Origin: Vineibacter terrae | Lineage (GTDB): Bacteria; Pseudomonadota; Alphaproteobacteria; Reyranellales; Reyranellaceae | Assembly (NCBI RefSeq): GCF_008039615.1 | Contig: NZ_VDUZ01000032.1 | Span: forward strand, 1 to 64,000 | Direction of reading: 5' to 3' | Length of the DNA: 64,000 nucleotides | In this document: piece after piece, positions 43,157-52,369 of the stretch | Layout: every line of letters starts with the position of its first letter | Position numbering within the stretch: position 1 is the stretch's first letter | Notes under the pieces: model-generated | Told to the model about the DNA's origin: nothing | Seen by the model: only the letters and a program-made list of their open reading frames with translations | The model's database searches: none | Program-made: the position numbers and the translations under genes

Positions 43157-44733
43157 TGTCCATGATGGCCAAGCCGCGGTATCGGGTCGCCGCCGGCAGC
43201 GCGCCGTTGCCGCGCCAGGCCTCGATCGATACTGGCCTGGAAGCTGGACGCACGGGCCGTCGCCTGTCGACATGGCTGCCGACGCGCGCACACGTCAACA
43301 CGCTGATCGCGGGTTCGGGCGGCACTGTCCTGGCGCGGTCGCGCTACCTTGGGCGCAACAACGGCTATGCCGCCGGCGCGATCGAGGCGTGGGCGTCGGC
43401 ATCGGTGGCTACCGGCATCATGCCAGCCTGGAAGGTCAAGGGCGCCCGGCAGCGGAAGAAGGGCCACGAGCTGTGGCGCGCGTGGACGGATGAGTCCGAC
43501 GCCGAGGGCCTGACCGATTTCTACGGGCAGACGCGGCGTGCGTCGCGCGAGCTTTACATCGCCGGCGAGGTGTTCTTCCGCAAGCGGCCACGCCTGTTGT
43601 CGGACGGTCTGACGGTGCCGCTGCAGCTGCAGATGCTGCCGTCGGAAATGCTCGATCCCAACTTCACCACGACGGCGCCGAACGGCAATGCCATTCGCCA
43701 GGGTATCGAGTTCGACCGCATTGGCCGGCGGGTGGCGTACCATTTTTGGCAGGAGCATCCCGGCGACACGACGGTGTCGCTCGCCCGCAGCGGCGAACGG
43801 GTGCGGGTGCCGGCCAGCGAGGTGATCCACGTTCTCGACCCCGTCGAGGCGGGCCAGATCCGCGGTCTCACGCGCTTCAGCGCCGCCATGGTCAAGCTGT
43901 GGGTGCTCGACGGCTACGATGACGCGGAGCTGGAAAGAAAGAAGACGGCCGCCCTGCATGCCGGCTTCGTGACCCGGACGGATCCCGACGGCGATCTCTA
44001 CGACAAGGCCGCGGAGGAGGCGGCGAAGGACGCTGACGGCATCGCGGTGCCGACGCTGGAGCCCGGGACGATGAAGGTCCTGCTGCCGGGCGAGGATGTG
44101 AAGTTCTCGACGCCCGCGGACTCTGGCTCCTCGTACGAGCCGTTCCAGTACCGGACGCTGCTGCAGGTCTTCATGGCGCTGGGGATCCCGTACTACGAGG
44201 GCACTGGCGACCTGAAGCAGGCCAACTACTCCAGCCTGCGCCAGGGCATGCTGAAGTTTCGGCGCAGCATCGAGGCGTTCCAGCATTCGGTGCTCGTGTT
44301 CCAGCTCTGCCGCACGGTGTGGCGTTGGTTCCTGGATGCAGCGGTTCTGGCCGGCGCCTTGGATCTGCCGGACTACGCCTCCAACCCGAAGCCGTACCTT
44401 GTCGTCGAGTGGATCCCGCCCAAGTGGGAGTGGGTCGATCCCTTCAAGGACATCAAGGCGGAAATCCTCGCGATCGTCGCCGGGCTCAAGGCCCGCAGCA
44501 GCGTCATCAAGGCGATGGGCGGCGACCCCGAGCAGGTCGACGAGGACCGCCGTGACGACCGGGATCGCGAGCAGAGCTTCGGTCTGTCGTCGAGCGCGCC
44601 CGGGATCGGCGATAATGGCGGACCGCCGATGGACGATGAGCCTGGCGCCGGACGCCAACTGAACGACAACCTGGCATCACTGATGCGCCTCGTTAAGGCG
44701 TTCAGTGCCGACGAAGCTTCCGCCGCCGCCTGA
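43156..44733 (+). CDS. Portal protein, lambda gpB family
   Basis: A 525-residue portal that forms the dodecameric DNA gate. Diagnostic segments: DTGLEAGRTGRRLSTWLPTR near the N-terminus, RELYIAGEVFFRKRP, VIHVLDPVEAGQIRGLTRFS and LGIPYYEGTGDLKQANYSS. The C-terminal end has DNGGPPMDDEPGAG. Start overlaps the gpW stop (TGATG). Confidence 0.95.
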   Translation: MSMMAKPRYRVAAGSAPLPRQASIDTGLEAGRTGRRLSTWLPTRAHVNTLIAGSGGTVLARSRYLGRNNGYAAGAIEAWASASVATGIMPAWKVKGARQRKKGHELWRAWTDESDAEGLTDFYGQTRRASRELYIAGEVFFRKRPRLLSDGLTVPLQLQMLPSEMLDPNFTTTAPNGNAIRQGIEFDRIGRRVAYHFWQEHPGDTTVSLARSGERVRVPASEVIHVLDPVEAGQIRGLTRFSAAMVKLWVLDGYDDAELERKKTAALHAGFVTRTDPDGDLYDKAAEEAAKDADGIAVPTLEPGTMKVLLPGEDVKFSTPADSGSSYEPFQYRTLLQVFMALGIPYYEGTGDLKQANYSSLRQGMLKFRRSIEAFQHSVLVFQLCRTVWRWFLDAAVLAGALDLPDYASNPKPYLVVEWIPPKWEWVDPFKDIKAEILAIVAGLKARSSVIKAMGGDPEQVDEDRRDDRDREQSFGLSSSAPGIGDNGGPPMDDEPGAGRQLNDNLASLMRLVKAFSADEASAAA

Positions 44734-44749
44734 CGCAAGGACACGACCA

Positions 44750-46090
44750 ATGCAGCGCTTCGCGTATCCGCGCGTGGCGGCGCGGCTCTTCGGCCGGCCG
44801 CTTGCGATCGACCCGCCACGGCTGAAGGCGATCATGGATGCGCTAGGTGAGCGCATTGTCATCGGCGCCTTTGATGATGACGATGGCGAAGCACTGCCTT
44901 CGCGTGCCGACATCATGGCACGTCGTCTGGGCGCAATCGCCGGCGGCAAGATGGTGCAGGTCGCCGACGGCATGGGGGAGTACTGCCTGACGCCGGGCGG
45001 CGTCGCCGTCATCCCCGTGGTGGGCCCGCTGGCGCAGCGCTTCGATTGGCTGGCGGCAGTATGCGGCTTCGCGACGTACGAAGGCCTTGGCGCGACGCTT
45101 GACGCTGTTGTGCAGGATGGCGCGGTGCGCGCGATCCTCTTCGATGGCGACACGCCAGGCGGCGAGGCCATGGGGATGTTCGACCTGGCCGACAAGGTCA
45201 TGGCGGCACGTGCCGTCAAGCCGGTCTGGGCCTGCGCCAATGGCCTGGCCGCCTCGGCCGGGTACGGGGTCCTTGGCTCGGCCGGCCGCCTGACCCTGCC
45301 GCGGATGGGCTATGTCGGGTCGATCGGCATGCTCGCCATCCATGTCGACCGGTCTGGGGAGGATGAGCAGCGCGGCCTGAAATACAGCGCGATCTACAGC
45401 GGCAAGCGCAAGATCGATGGCTGGGATCATGCGCCGCTGACCAAGGACGCGCGCACGCGCCTCCAGGAGGACATCGACGACGGTCGGCGCATGTTCGCCG
45501 ATCTTGTCGCGCGCCAGGGCCGCATCGATCAGAAGGCGGCGTTGGATACCGAGGCGGACTTGTTCCGCGACGCCGAGGCGGTGGATCTCGGCCTGGCGGA
45601 CTACGTGATGAGCTTCGACGACACGCTTGCGGAGCTCGAGGAAGTGGCGGCCGGCCGGCCGGCCAACGCGGCCGTGCGTTACGCGGCCAGGAAGACCGGA
45701 GAACCGGACATGACGAAGAAGGCGACGGCCGGCGAGGACCCGGCCGTGAATGAGGACAAGCAGCCGGCACCGCCGCCGGCCGATACGAAATCCGAAGGCG
45801 CACCTGCGCCGGCCGAGCCTGCCAAGGACCAGGCGACGGCAGCGGCCGCCCAGGCCGAGGCGTCGCGAACCAAGACGATCGTCGAGCTGTGCGCGCTTGC
45901 CGGTCTGCCGGCGATGGCGCTGGGCTTTATCAACGCGAAAGCCAGCGTCGACGACGTGCGGGCCAAGCTGGCCAAGGCCAAGGCCGACGCCGTGGACCGC
46001 AACCCGGTCGACGGCACGCCGCCGCAATCGTCCGCGCCGGTCATCGACGTCGCCGCGCTCTACGCCCAGCGCAACGCGGCGCGCGGCTGA
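44750..46090 (+). CDS. Head maturation protease, S49 (SppA/gpC) family, with C-terminal scaffold-like region
   Basis: A 446-residue capsid protease. The S49 domain (about 80-300) has the nucleophile Ser169 (GLAASAGYG) and a Lys in SGKRKIDG (Lys219/221) that would complete the Ser-Lys dyad. The C-terminal ~130 residues are Ala/Pro/Lys/Glu-rich and helical, like the scaffolding part that lambda makes as Nu3 from the same gene. ATG at 44750 has AAGG upstream. Confidence 0.9.
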   Translation: MQRFAYPRVAARLFGRPLAIDPPRLKAIMDALGERIVIGAFDDDDGEALPSRADIMARRLGAIAGGKMVQVADGMGEYCLTPGGVAVIPVVGPLAQRFDWLAAVCGFATYEGLGATLDAVVQDGAVRAILFDGDTPGGEAMGMFDLADKVMAARAVKPVWACANGLAASAGYGVLGSAGRLTLPRMGYVGSIGMLAIHVDRSGEDEQRGLKYSAIYSGKRKIDGWDHAPLTKDARTRLQEDIDDGRRMFADLVARQGRIDQKAALDTEADLFRDAEAVDLGLADYVMSFDDTLAELEEVAAGRPANAAVRYAARKTGEPDMTKKATAGEDPAVNEDKQPAPPPADTKSEGAPAPAEPAKDQATAAAAQAEASRTKTIVELCALAGLPAMALGFINAKASVDDVRAKLAKAKADAVDRNPVDGTPPQSSAPVIDVAALYAQRNAARG

Positions 46091-46121
46091 CATCGTCCCC
46101 ACGGACACAGGAGAGAACATC

Positions 46122-46772
46122 ATGGTCGAGAAGACCGAGGGCAAGTATGCCGGCGAGGCCATCGTCAGCGAGGCCAACGGCGCGCGTTCGCGTGATGCCA
46201 TCGTCGTGGTCAGCGGCTCGGGGATCCTGTCTGCGATGACGGTCCTGGGCCGCACGCTCGTTGGCGCCGCCGGCGCCGCGGTGGCGTTCGCCGGCAATGT
46301 CGGCAACGGTGCCATGGGCGCCATCACCGTCGGCGGTGCCGCCAAGCTCGGGGTGTACAAGCTGGTCATCACCGAGCCCGCCACCAATGCCGGATCCTTC
46401 ATCGTCGAGGATCCTGACGGCAAGTTCGTCGGCCGCGGCAACGTGGCAGCCGCGTTCAACGGGGGCGGCTTGTCGTTCACTCTGGCCGACGGTGCGACGG
46501 ACTTCGTCGCCGGCGACGGCTTCAATATCACCGTGTCCGGCGGAACGGTAAAGCACACGGATTTCGACGCGACGGCCACGGACGGCAGCCAGGTCGCCGT
46601 CGGCATTCTCTATGACGGGGTCGATGCGACCGCGGCCGACGTCCGGGCCGTTGCGTTCTCGCGCGACTGCGAGGTGAACAAGGCCGAGCTGGTCTTCACC
46701 GGCGCGCCGGACGCCGGCCAGAAGGCGCAGGCCTACGCCGACCTGGCCCGCGCCGGCATCATCGCGCGCTGA
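46122..46772 (+). CDS. Head decoration protein, lambda gpD-like
   Basis: A 216-residue protein. The N-terminal ~45 residues (KYAGEAIVSEANGARSRDAI) fit the gpD/HDPD family, trimeric decoration proteins that stabilise the expanded capsid. A repetitive Gly/Ala-rich middle carries an extra domain. CAGGAGAG precedes ATG 46122. Location between protease and capsid genes supports the call. Confidence 0.85.
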   Translation: MVEKTEGKYAGEAIVSEANGARSRDAIVVVSGSGILSAMTVLGRTLVGAAGAAVAFAGNVGNGAMGAITVGGAAKLGVYKLVITEPATNAGSFIVEDPDGKFVGRGNVAAAFNGGGLSFTLADGATDFVAGDGFNITVSGGTVKHTDFDATATDGSQVAVGILYDGVDATAADVRAVAFSRDCEVNKAELVFTGAPDAGQKAQAYADLARAGIIAR

Positions 46773-46870
46773 TCGCAGCGCGCCCCTCCAATCCATCTCC
46801 GCGTCCGATCGGCGCGGCCCATTGAGCGACCCGCCGGGATAGCGCCGGCCGGGCGAAGGAGAGTTTCACC

Positions 46871-47881
46871 ATGTTGGACGTGTTCAAGGGGACCGGCTTC
46901 GATGTCCTCTCGTTGACCGCCGCGGTCAACAAGCTGCCCTACGTACCGGGCCGCCTGGGCCAGCTCGGCCTGTTCAATGAGTCGGGAATTTCGACGACCG
47001 TGGTTGCCATCGAGGAGCTTAACGGCGTCCTCACCCTGGTCGCAGCGACACCGCGCGGCGGCCCCGGTCAGCAGAACATCGCCGAGAAGCGCACCATGCG
47101 CATGCTGAAGGTGCCGCACATCCAGCTCGACGACACGATCAATGCCGATGAGGTGCAGAACGTGCGTGCCTTCGGCAGCAACGACCAGCTGCTCGGGGTC
47201 GGCCAGGCCATTACCAGCCGCATGGGCCGGATGACCCCGAAGATCGATGCGACCCTGGAATTCCACCGGATCGGTGCGATCAAGGGCATCGTCATGGACG
47301 CAGACGGCATCACGCCGCTCTACAACCTGTTCACAGAGTTCAACGTCGCCCAGGAAGCTGAGGTCGACTTCGATCTCGACAATGCCAATCCGGCATCCGG
47401 CGCGGTGCGCACGAAGTGCACGGCGGTCGTCCGGCTGATCACGGACAACCTGCTCGGCGGCACGACCTTCCAGCGCATCCACGCCATGTGCGGGGATACC
47501 TTCTGGGACCAGCTGATCGCCCACAAGGAAGTGCGGGAAACCTACCTCAATCAGCAGGAGGCCGCGCAGCTGCGCCAGGGTGTCGCCTACGAGACGCTGA
47601 ACTACGGCGGCATCACGTTCGAGAACTACCGGGGCAAGGTCGGGTCGATCAACTTCATCGATCCGACGAACGCCCATTTCTTCCCGGTGGGTGCGCCTGG
47701 GCTGTTCGATCACTTCAACGCACCGGCCGACCTGTTGGAGACGGTGAACACCGTGGGCCTGCCCCGCTATGCGCGGGTCTACCCGGACCAGAACGGCAAG
47801 CAGGCCCACCTCGAGGTGCAGGCGAACCCCATCCTGCTCTGCACCCAGCCCAAGGTGCTGATCAAGGCGCGGAACACCTGA
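46871..47881 (+). CDS. Major capsid protein, lambda gpE family
   Basis: A 336-residue capsid subunit: VFKGTGFDVLSLTAAVNKLP at the N-terminus, RTMRMLKVPHIQLDDTINAD, FGSNDQLLGVGQAI and NYGGITFENYRG are typical of the gpE-type HK97-fold capsid. A 98-base gap precedes it, with GAAGGAGAG before the ATG for strong translation. Confidence 0.95.
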   Translation: MLDVFKGTGFDVLSLTAAVNKLPYVPGRLGQLGLFNESGISTTVVAIEELNGVLTLVAATPRGGPGQQNIAEKRTMRMLKVPHIQLDDTINADEVQNVRAFGSNDQLLGVGQAITSRMGRMTPKIDATLEFHRIGAIKGIVMDADGITPLYNLFTEFNVAQEAEVDFDLDNANPASGAVRTKCTAVVRLITDNLLGGTTFQRIHAMCGDTFWDQLIAHKEVRETYLNQQEAAQLRQGVAYETLNYGGITFENYRGKVGSINFIDPTNAHFFPVGAPGLFDHFNAPADLLETVNTVGLPRYARVYPDQNGKQAHLEVQANPILLCTQPKVLIKARNT

Positions 47882-47887
47882 TCCATC

Positions 47888-48196
47888 ATGTCGGTCGACC
47901 TCTCCATCGTCGACGATGCCTGCGCCGAGGCTTTCGGCGAGGCCGTCACGATCCCGTCGCTGTCGCCCGATCCCGTCGTCGCGATCGTGCGGCGCGGGAC
48001 GCGGCGCGACGTGCTGGGCTCGGGCGCCGGTGACTTCGCCTCGCCGGCGTGGGTGATGGAGATCCGGAAGTCCGTATGGCCGTCGCCGGCGAAGGGTTCG
48101 GCGGTCACACTGGTCGACGGCGATTTCGTGGTCGGGGCCAGGCCCGACCAGGACGATGCCGGCACCGCCTGGATCATCGACCTGAAGAAGCTCTGA
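47888..48196 (+). CDS. Head-tail connector protein
   Basis: A 102-residue protein (MSVDLSIVDDACAEAFGEAV) of the size and position of lambda FII-type connectors; KGSAVTLVDGDFVVGARPDQ resembles ATP-like head-tail joining proteins. The precise family is uncertain. Confidence 0.65.
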   Translation: MSVDLSIVDDACAEAFGEAVTIPSLSPDPVVAIVRRGTRRDVLGSGAGDFASPAWVMEIRKSVWPSPAKGSAVTLVDGDFVVGARPDQDDAGTAWIIDLKKL

Positions 48197-48197
48197 C

Positions 48198-48644
48198 ATG
48201 CCGCTCGCCGTCCGCGAACAGATCCTCGCCGCGCTGCTCGCGCGCCTCGGCGCCCGCCTGGCGCCGGCGGGTGACGGCCAGGCCGCCGTGCCGCTGCGCC
48301 GCAACCCGGGCGACTCGCAGACAGAGCGGACCGCCGTCGACCAGTACGACGGCGGCCATGAGGCGGCGTACGCGAGCGACACGGCCCAGAGCCTCTACAG
48401 CTTGGCCGTCGAGCTCGAGCTCTTCGCCCCGGACGGGACGCAGCTCAACGAAATCTATGCCCGGGTGCGCGACGCGATCGACGACGACGTCACCTTCGGC
48501 GGGCTGGCCCAGGACGCCCGGGAGCGCGGCCTTGGCGCGCTGGTCCCGGGCACCGTGCCGGGGCATCCCGACGTCATCGGCGCGGTCCTGACCGTCGACA
48601 TCGAGTTCTTCACGCTCGACCGCAGCGTGAGATCACAACTTTAG
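48198..48644 (+). CDS. Tail terminator/minor tail protein, gpU-like
   Basis: A 148-residue protein (MPLAVREQILAALLARLGAR) placed between connector and tail tube, as lambda gpU/gpZ. ELFAPDGTQLNEIYARVRDA and DVIGAVLTVDIEFFTLDRS fit a tail terminator plan; similarity was judged by context. Confidence 0.6.
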   Translation: MPLAVREQILAALLARLGARLAPAGDGQAAVPLRRNPGDSQTERTAVDQYDGGHEAAYASDTAQSLYSLAVELELFAPDGTQLNEIYARVRDAIDDDVTFGGLAQDARERGLGALVPGTVPGHPDVIGAVLTVDIEFFTLDRSVRSQL

Positions 48645-48662
48645 CAGCCAAGAGGAAATCCG

Positions 48663-48893
48663 ATGCGAGTCCAGGTCCTGACGCCGTGGTGGCGCGACGG
48701 CGTCGATCAACCGGTCGGCTCCTTCGTCGAGGTCGACGAGCCGCTCGTGCGCGCCCTGAAGGGCACGCTGAGTCAGGAAGACATCCCGAATGCCCCCGGA
48801 GAGAGCGAACGATCCCCCGCCGGCGATCCGGCCGGCGGGGGCGGCGATGTCGCGGCCGGGGCCGACGCGAACGCCGTTCGCGAGGAGGTTTGA
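48663..48893 (+). CDS. Small tail-region protein
   Basis: A 76-residue protein beginning MRVQVLTPWWRDGVDQPVGS, with a Gly/Ala/Asp-rich tail. Function unknown; 3 bases before the tail tube gene. Confidence 0.55.
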   Translation: MRVQVLTPWWRDGVDQPVGSFVEVDEPLVRALKGTLSQEDIPNAPGESERSPAGDPAGGGGDVAAGADANAVREEV

Positions 48894-48895
48894 GC

Positions 48896-50284
48896 ATGGC
48901 CAAGCGCAGTCGTTTCGCGGCGATCCTCGCCAAGCAGGAGTCGGTGCCCGGCACCTTCGTGGCGCCCAGCACCACGACGGACGGCATCCTGGTCGAGCGG
49001 CCGACGCTGCGGATCAACAACCAGGTGGTCGACACGGCCGAGGTATCGGGCTCGCTCGACTCCCTGGCGCCGATCGTGGGCGGGGCGCAGTGCGAGATCT
49101 CGTTCCCGCTCTACGTCAAGGGTTCGGGCGTTCCCGGCGTCGCCCCGGAATGGGGCAAGGTGGCCAAGGCCTGCGGCCTGGCCGAGGTGGTCACGCTGCA
49201 GACGATCACCGGCAGCACGATCGCCTTGTCGACCGCCACCCGCATCACCGATTCGGGCGCCGGTCTGGCGGGGCTCACGGTCGGCACGCCGTTCCATCTC
49301 GTGACGGCGGCGGGCCAGAAGGGCGAGGGGATCGTCACGGTTTCGGCCGCCGGCCAGATCGACTTCACGCGGCTGGATGCAGGTCCTGCGTTCGCCGCCG
49401 AGGTGGCGGGCGCGACCTTCACGATCCGCTACGGCGTGGCGGCCGTGGCCGCGACCGCCGGCAGCGTGACCGGGCTGACCGCCCAGGCGCCCTGGGGCAA
49501 CACGGCGCAGCAATACCGGGGCATGCCCGTGCTGCTTTCGGGCAACCCGGCGGCGCCGGAGTATGTCGTGGCCAGCGACTACAGCGCCGCGCGCGTGGCC
49601 GCCATCACCAAGACCATGGGATCGGCGCTCGACGTCACGACCAAGGCCGGGATCGCGGCCAACGTGCGCTATCAGCCGACATCGGCGGATGCGCCGGCCC
49701 ATTCGTGGGAGATGTACCGCGACGGCCTGCGCTGGCGCTTTCGCGGCGGCGTCGGCGACCTCTCCATCGAGCAGACCGCCGCGAACGTGTGGCGCTTCAA
49801 CGTGCGTATCACCGCCCTGTTCGAGGGGCGTGCCGACGCCGCCATGCCGACGCCGACCTACGACGCGACACGGGCCGGCGTGTGGCGCGCGTCGCGCTTC
49901 GCGATCGACCGGCTGCCGACCGGCATCTCGCGCATGACCGTGGCGCTCAACAACCAGCTGGCGTACCCGGACGATCCGAACGATACCGAGGGCTTCGGGC
50001 CGCCGCAGATCGTCGATCGCAACATCCGCTTCACGGCGAACCCGCTGGCGACATCGGTGGCGACCCGCGACCTGATGTCGAAGCTGCGCGGCGGCCAGGA
50101 CATCATGGTCGATGCCCAGCTGCTGGGCGCCGGCGCCAGCAAACCCGGCAACCGCGCCGCCCTCACCATGCCGGCCGTCACCTTGACCGCCAACGACGAC
50201 GGCGATTCGAATGGCTTCGTGAGCGAGGAATTGCAGGGCAAGCCCTCGGAGCGCGACGCCGGCTTCATGCTCACCCTCTGGTAG
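48896..50284 (+). CDS. Major tail tube protein
   Basis: A 462-residue protein, larger than typical tube proteins, starting MAKRSRFAAILAKQESVPGT, a usual N-terminus of such proteins in alphaproteobacterial siphophages, with VERPTLRINNQVVDTAEVSG and GKPSERDAGFMLTLW near its ends. A central insert (about 115-200) of Ala/Thr-rich beta sequence may be a surface Ig-like domain. AGGAGG lies 8 bases before the ATG. Confidence 0.8.
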   Translation: MAKRSRFAAILAKQESVPGTFVAPSTTTDGILVERPTLRINNQVVDTAEVSGSLDSLAPIVGGAQCEISFPLYVKGSGVPGVAPEWGKVAKACGLAEVVTLQTITGSTIALSTATRITDSGAGLAGLTVGTPFHLVTAAGQKGEGIVTVSAAGQIDFTRLDAGPAFAAEVAGATFTIRYGVAAVAATAGSVTGLTAQAPWGNTAQQYRGMPVLLSGNPAAPEYVVASDYSAARVAAITKTMGSALDVTTKAGIAANVRYQPTSADAPAHSWEMYRDGLRWRFRGGVGDLSIEQTAANVWRFNVRITALFEGRADAAMPTPTYDATRAGVWRASRFAIDRLPTGISRMTVALNNQLAYPDDPNDTEGFGPPQIVDRNIRFTANPLATSVATRDLMSKLRGGQDIMVDAQLLGAGASKPGNRAALTMPAVTLTANDDGDSNGFVSEELQGKPSERDAGFMLTLW

Positions 50285-50290
50285 GATCCG

Positions 50291-51091
50291 ATGTCCGCTC
50301 CCGTATCGACGAAGCTCGCGCTGACCTTCACGCCGCCCGGCGCGACTGGCGATCCGCCACCGGTCTACCTCTACCGGCCGCCCACCGAGCGGCAGCGCGA
50401 GCAGTGGCGCGCGCGCGTCACCTCGATCGCCGGCGCCACGATGTCGCCGGCGCGGTTGCGCGAGGTCGCCAAGGCCGGCATCGACGCGCTGTGCGATGAT
50501 GCCGAGGACCGCGCCGCGCTGCTCGGCCTGATCGATGCCGCGCAGCGGGCCGATGATGCCGGCCGTGATATCGCCACCCGCGCCGCGCTGGTCGCGGTCG
50601 GGCGCGCGGCGGCCGCGGAGGATGATCCGGCGGCCGCGCTGCTCGATGCCGAGCTCGCCGGTCTGCAGGCGGAGGCGGCCGCGGCCGCGCTGTCGCCGCG
50701 GCAGGCGGACCAGCTCGAGCAGCTCGACGCGATGCTGCGGCGCCTGCACCCGCCCTACGCCCGCGAGCTGGAGCGCCGCATGCTGTGGGCGAGCCTCTCG
50801 CCGCGCGTCGCCTGCAGCCTGTTCCTGACCGGCTGGCGCGACGTGATCGGTCGCGACGGCCAGCGCGTGCCGTTCAAGCGTGTCGGCGGCGAGGTGCCCG
50901 ACGAGCTGATCGACCGGCTGCCGACCGATCATGCCGCCATCGTCGGCGCGCAGATCCTGACCGCGATCTTCCCCACGGGAGAAGACGCAAAAAAGCCCGC
51001 CTCGCCGTCTGGATCGCCAGGCGTCGCGACGAGTTCTTCGACGACAACGGAGATCCCGTCGAGCGCACAGACGGCGGCGACGGCTGGCTGA
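50291..51091 (+). CDS. Tail assembly chaperone (gpG-like, frameshift donor)
   Basis: A 266-residue helical protein (MSAPVSTKLALTFTPPGATG) located between the tail tube and tape measure genes, where lambda gpG lies. At codon 233-235 the sequence is A AAA AAG, a strong -1 slippery heptamer, and the -1 frame continues for 124 codons. The unshifted product ends in a low-complexity Ser/Thr tail. It should bind tape measure and recruit tube subunits. Confidence 0.75.
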   Translation: MSAPVSTKLALTFTPPGATGDPPPVYLYRPPTERQREQWRARVTSIAGATMSPARLREVAKAGIDALCDDAEDRAALLGLIDAAQRADDAGRDIATRAALVAVGRAAAAEDDPAAALLDAELAGLQAEAAAAALSPRQADQLEQLDAMLRRLHPPYARELERRMLWASLSPRVACSLFLTGWRDVIGRDGQRVPFKRVGGEVPDELIDRLPTDHAAIVGAQILTAIFPTGEDAKKPASPSGSPGVATSSSTTTEIPSSAQTAATAG

Positions 51092-51369
51092 TCGGGCCGG
51101 ACGACGGTCCGGCATTCTACCGCACCAACCCGGCGCTCGACCTCGATCCGGTCTGGCGCCGGATCTTCGATCTCTACGCCACCGCGCGGCCGCAGCCCGG
51201 CATCCTGCCCCTGCCCAGGGGGCAGGGCATGCCGCCGCTGCTGCTGCCGCTGCCGGCACCGCCGGGCCCGCTGCCCGAGGCTGGCGGCCTGCTCGACCAG
51301 GGCGCCTGGCTGATGGCGATCTTCGACCTGATGCAGGCGGAAGACGCGCGCCTGGCAAAACGGACGTGA
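50989..51369 (+). CDS. Frameshift extension of the tail assembly chaperone (gpGT-like)
   Basis: Reading in the -1 frame after the slippery site at 50989-50995 gives ARLAVWIARRRDEFFDDNGD and ends LAKRT at 51369. Only an implausible Arg-rich start exists in this frame upstream, so the segment is most likely made as a fusion with the preceding gene, about 359 residues in total. This is the lambda G/GT arrangement. Confidence 0.75.
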   Translation, partial: KKARLAVWIARRRDEFFDDNGDPVERTDGGDGWLIGPDDGPAFYRTNPALDLDPVWRRIFDLYATARPQPGILPLPRGQGMPPLLLPLPAPPGPLPEAGGLLDQGAWLMAIFDLMQAEDARLAKRT

Positions 51370-51382
51370 CGGAGCCCCGCCG

Positions 51383-52093
51383 GTGAAGTTCAACTTCGAC
51401 TTTCCGGCCGGCGAGCTGCAGAAGGCACAGGTCGAGTCGAAGAGCGCCGCGGCGCAGCGGGTGACGGCGGCCACGCGCAAGGCGGCCGACGATCTGCAGC
51501 GCGTGTTGCGCGACCAGGTGCGCAGCGCCGGGCTGGGCCCCGGCCTCGAGAAGGCGTGGCGCGTCGAGCACTGGCCCAAGGGCGACAAAGCCTCGCTGCA
51601 TCCGGCGGCGTTGGTCTGGTCGAAAGCGACGGCGCTGCACCGTGCCTTCGGCCAGGGCGCGACCATCACTGCCCGCGTCGGGCAATGGCTCGTGATCCCG
51701 CTGCCCGAGGCGATCGCCCGCGGCTGGGACCGCGCCCTGGTCGACCGCAAGCTTGGCGCCCTGAGCGGCGCCGCCATGCCGAGGCGCTTCGCGCAGACAC
51801 GGCTCGCGGCGCGCGCGCTGGGCGAGCTGCGGTTTGTCGCGATCAATAACGGCAAGGCGCTGCTCGTCGCGAACCCGCCGAAGCGCGGCCGCGGCCGCGT
51901 CAAGCACAGCACCGATCCCGGCCGCAAGGACATCGCCATGCCGGCCGGCGAGCGGGGCATCCCTCTGTTCGTGCTGGTGCGGCAGACGCGCGTCGCGAAG
52001 CTGCTCGACTTCTCCGGCGCCGCGAAGTCCGCCGGCACGTCGTTCAACGCGTTGCTCCGGGCAACCGTGAATGCAGGTCAGCAAGGATCGTGA
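51383..52093 (+). CDS. Phage tail protein (DUF6441-like)
   Basis: A 236-residue protein (MKFNFDFPAGELQKAQVESK) with AAAQRVTAATRKAADDLQRV and KASLHPAALVWSKATALHRA, matching proteins annotated as DUF6441 upstream of tape measures. Probably tail morphogenesis. Its 3' end overlaps the antisense gene by 50 bases. Confidence 0.65.
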   Translation: MKFNFDFPAGELQKAQVESKSAAAQRVTAATRKAADDLQRVLRDQVRSAGLGPGLEKAWRVEHWPKGDKASLHPAALVWSKATALHRAFGQGATITARVGQWLVIPLPEAIARGWDRALVDRKLGALSGAAMPRRFAQTRLAARALGELRFVAINNGKALLVANPPKRGRGRVKHSTDPGRKDIAMPAGERGIPLFVLVRQTRVAKLLDFSGAAKSAGTSFNALLRATVNAGQQGS

Positions 52094-52307
52094 CTGTCCT
52101 GGCCAACTGGTCTTCGAGCTTGCTGACACGTCCCTGCAGCCGCTCCGCGTGCTCGATCATTGGCGCGACGGTCGTCATCAAGCTCAGGAGCGCGCTGCGC
52201 ATCTGTTCTGGTGTCAACGTTTCCCGCTCTTCAATGACCTCGCGGGCGATGGATACGGCTGCGCTCGCGGTCGTGAGGGTGGACCGCAGTTTGTCGTCGG
52301 CAGTCAT
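52044..52307 (-). CDS. Small coiled-coil protein encoded against the tail operon
   Basis: An 87-residue protein (MTADDKLRSTLTTASAAVSI, then IEHAERLQGRVSKLEDQLAR). AAAGGAGACGAC gives an excellent Shine-Dalgarno before ATG 52307, and the frame is free of the noise typical of antisense frames. It sits in the only gap of the tail operon and runs opposite to it, like a lysogen-expressed extra gene. Function unknown. Confidence 0.65.
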   Translation of the reverse strand: MTADDKLRSTLTTASAAVSIAREVIEERETLTPEQMRSALLSLMTTVAPMIEHAERLQGRVSKLEDQLARTVTILADLHSRLPGATR

Positions 52308-52369
52308 GTCGTCTCCTTTGGGATGCGCCCGCGGACATATGCCTGTTTGAACCTCTTGATGTCGAGGCG

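Noticed and set aside
48773-52129. 1118-codon minus-strand open frame across the tail genes
   Set aside because: Arg/Gly-rich shadow of several well-supported plus-strand genes; no domain or Shine-Dalgarno. Only the separate 87-codon gene at 52044-52307 in another frame was kept.
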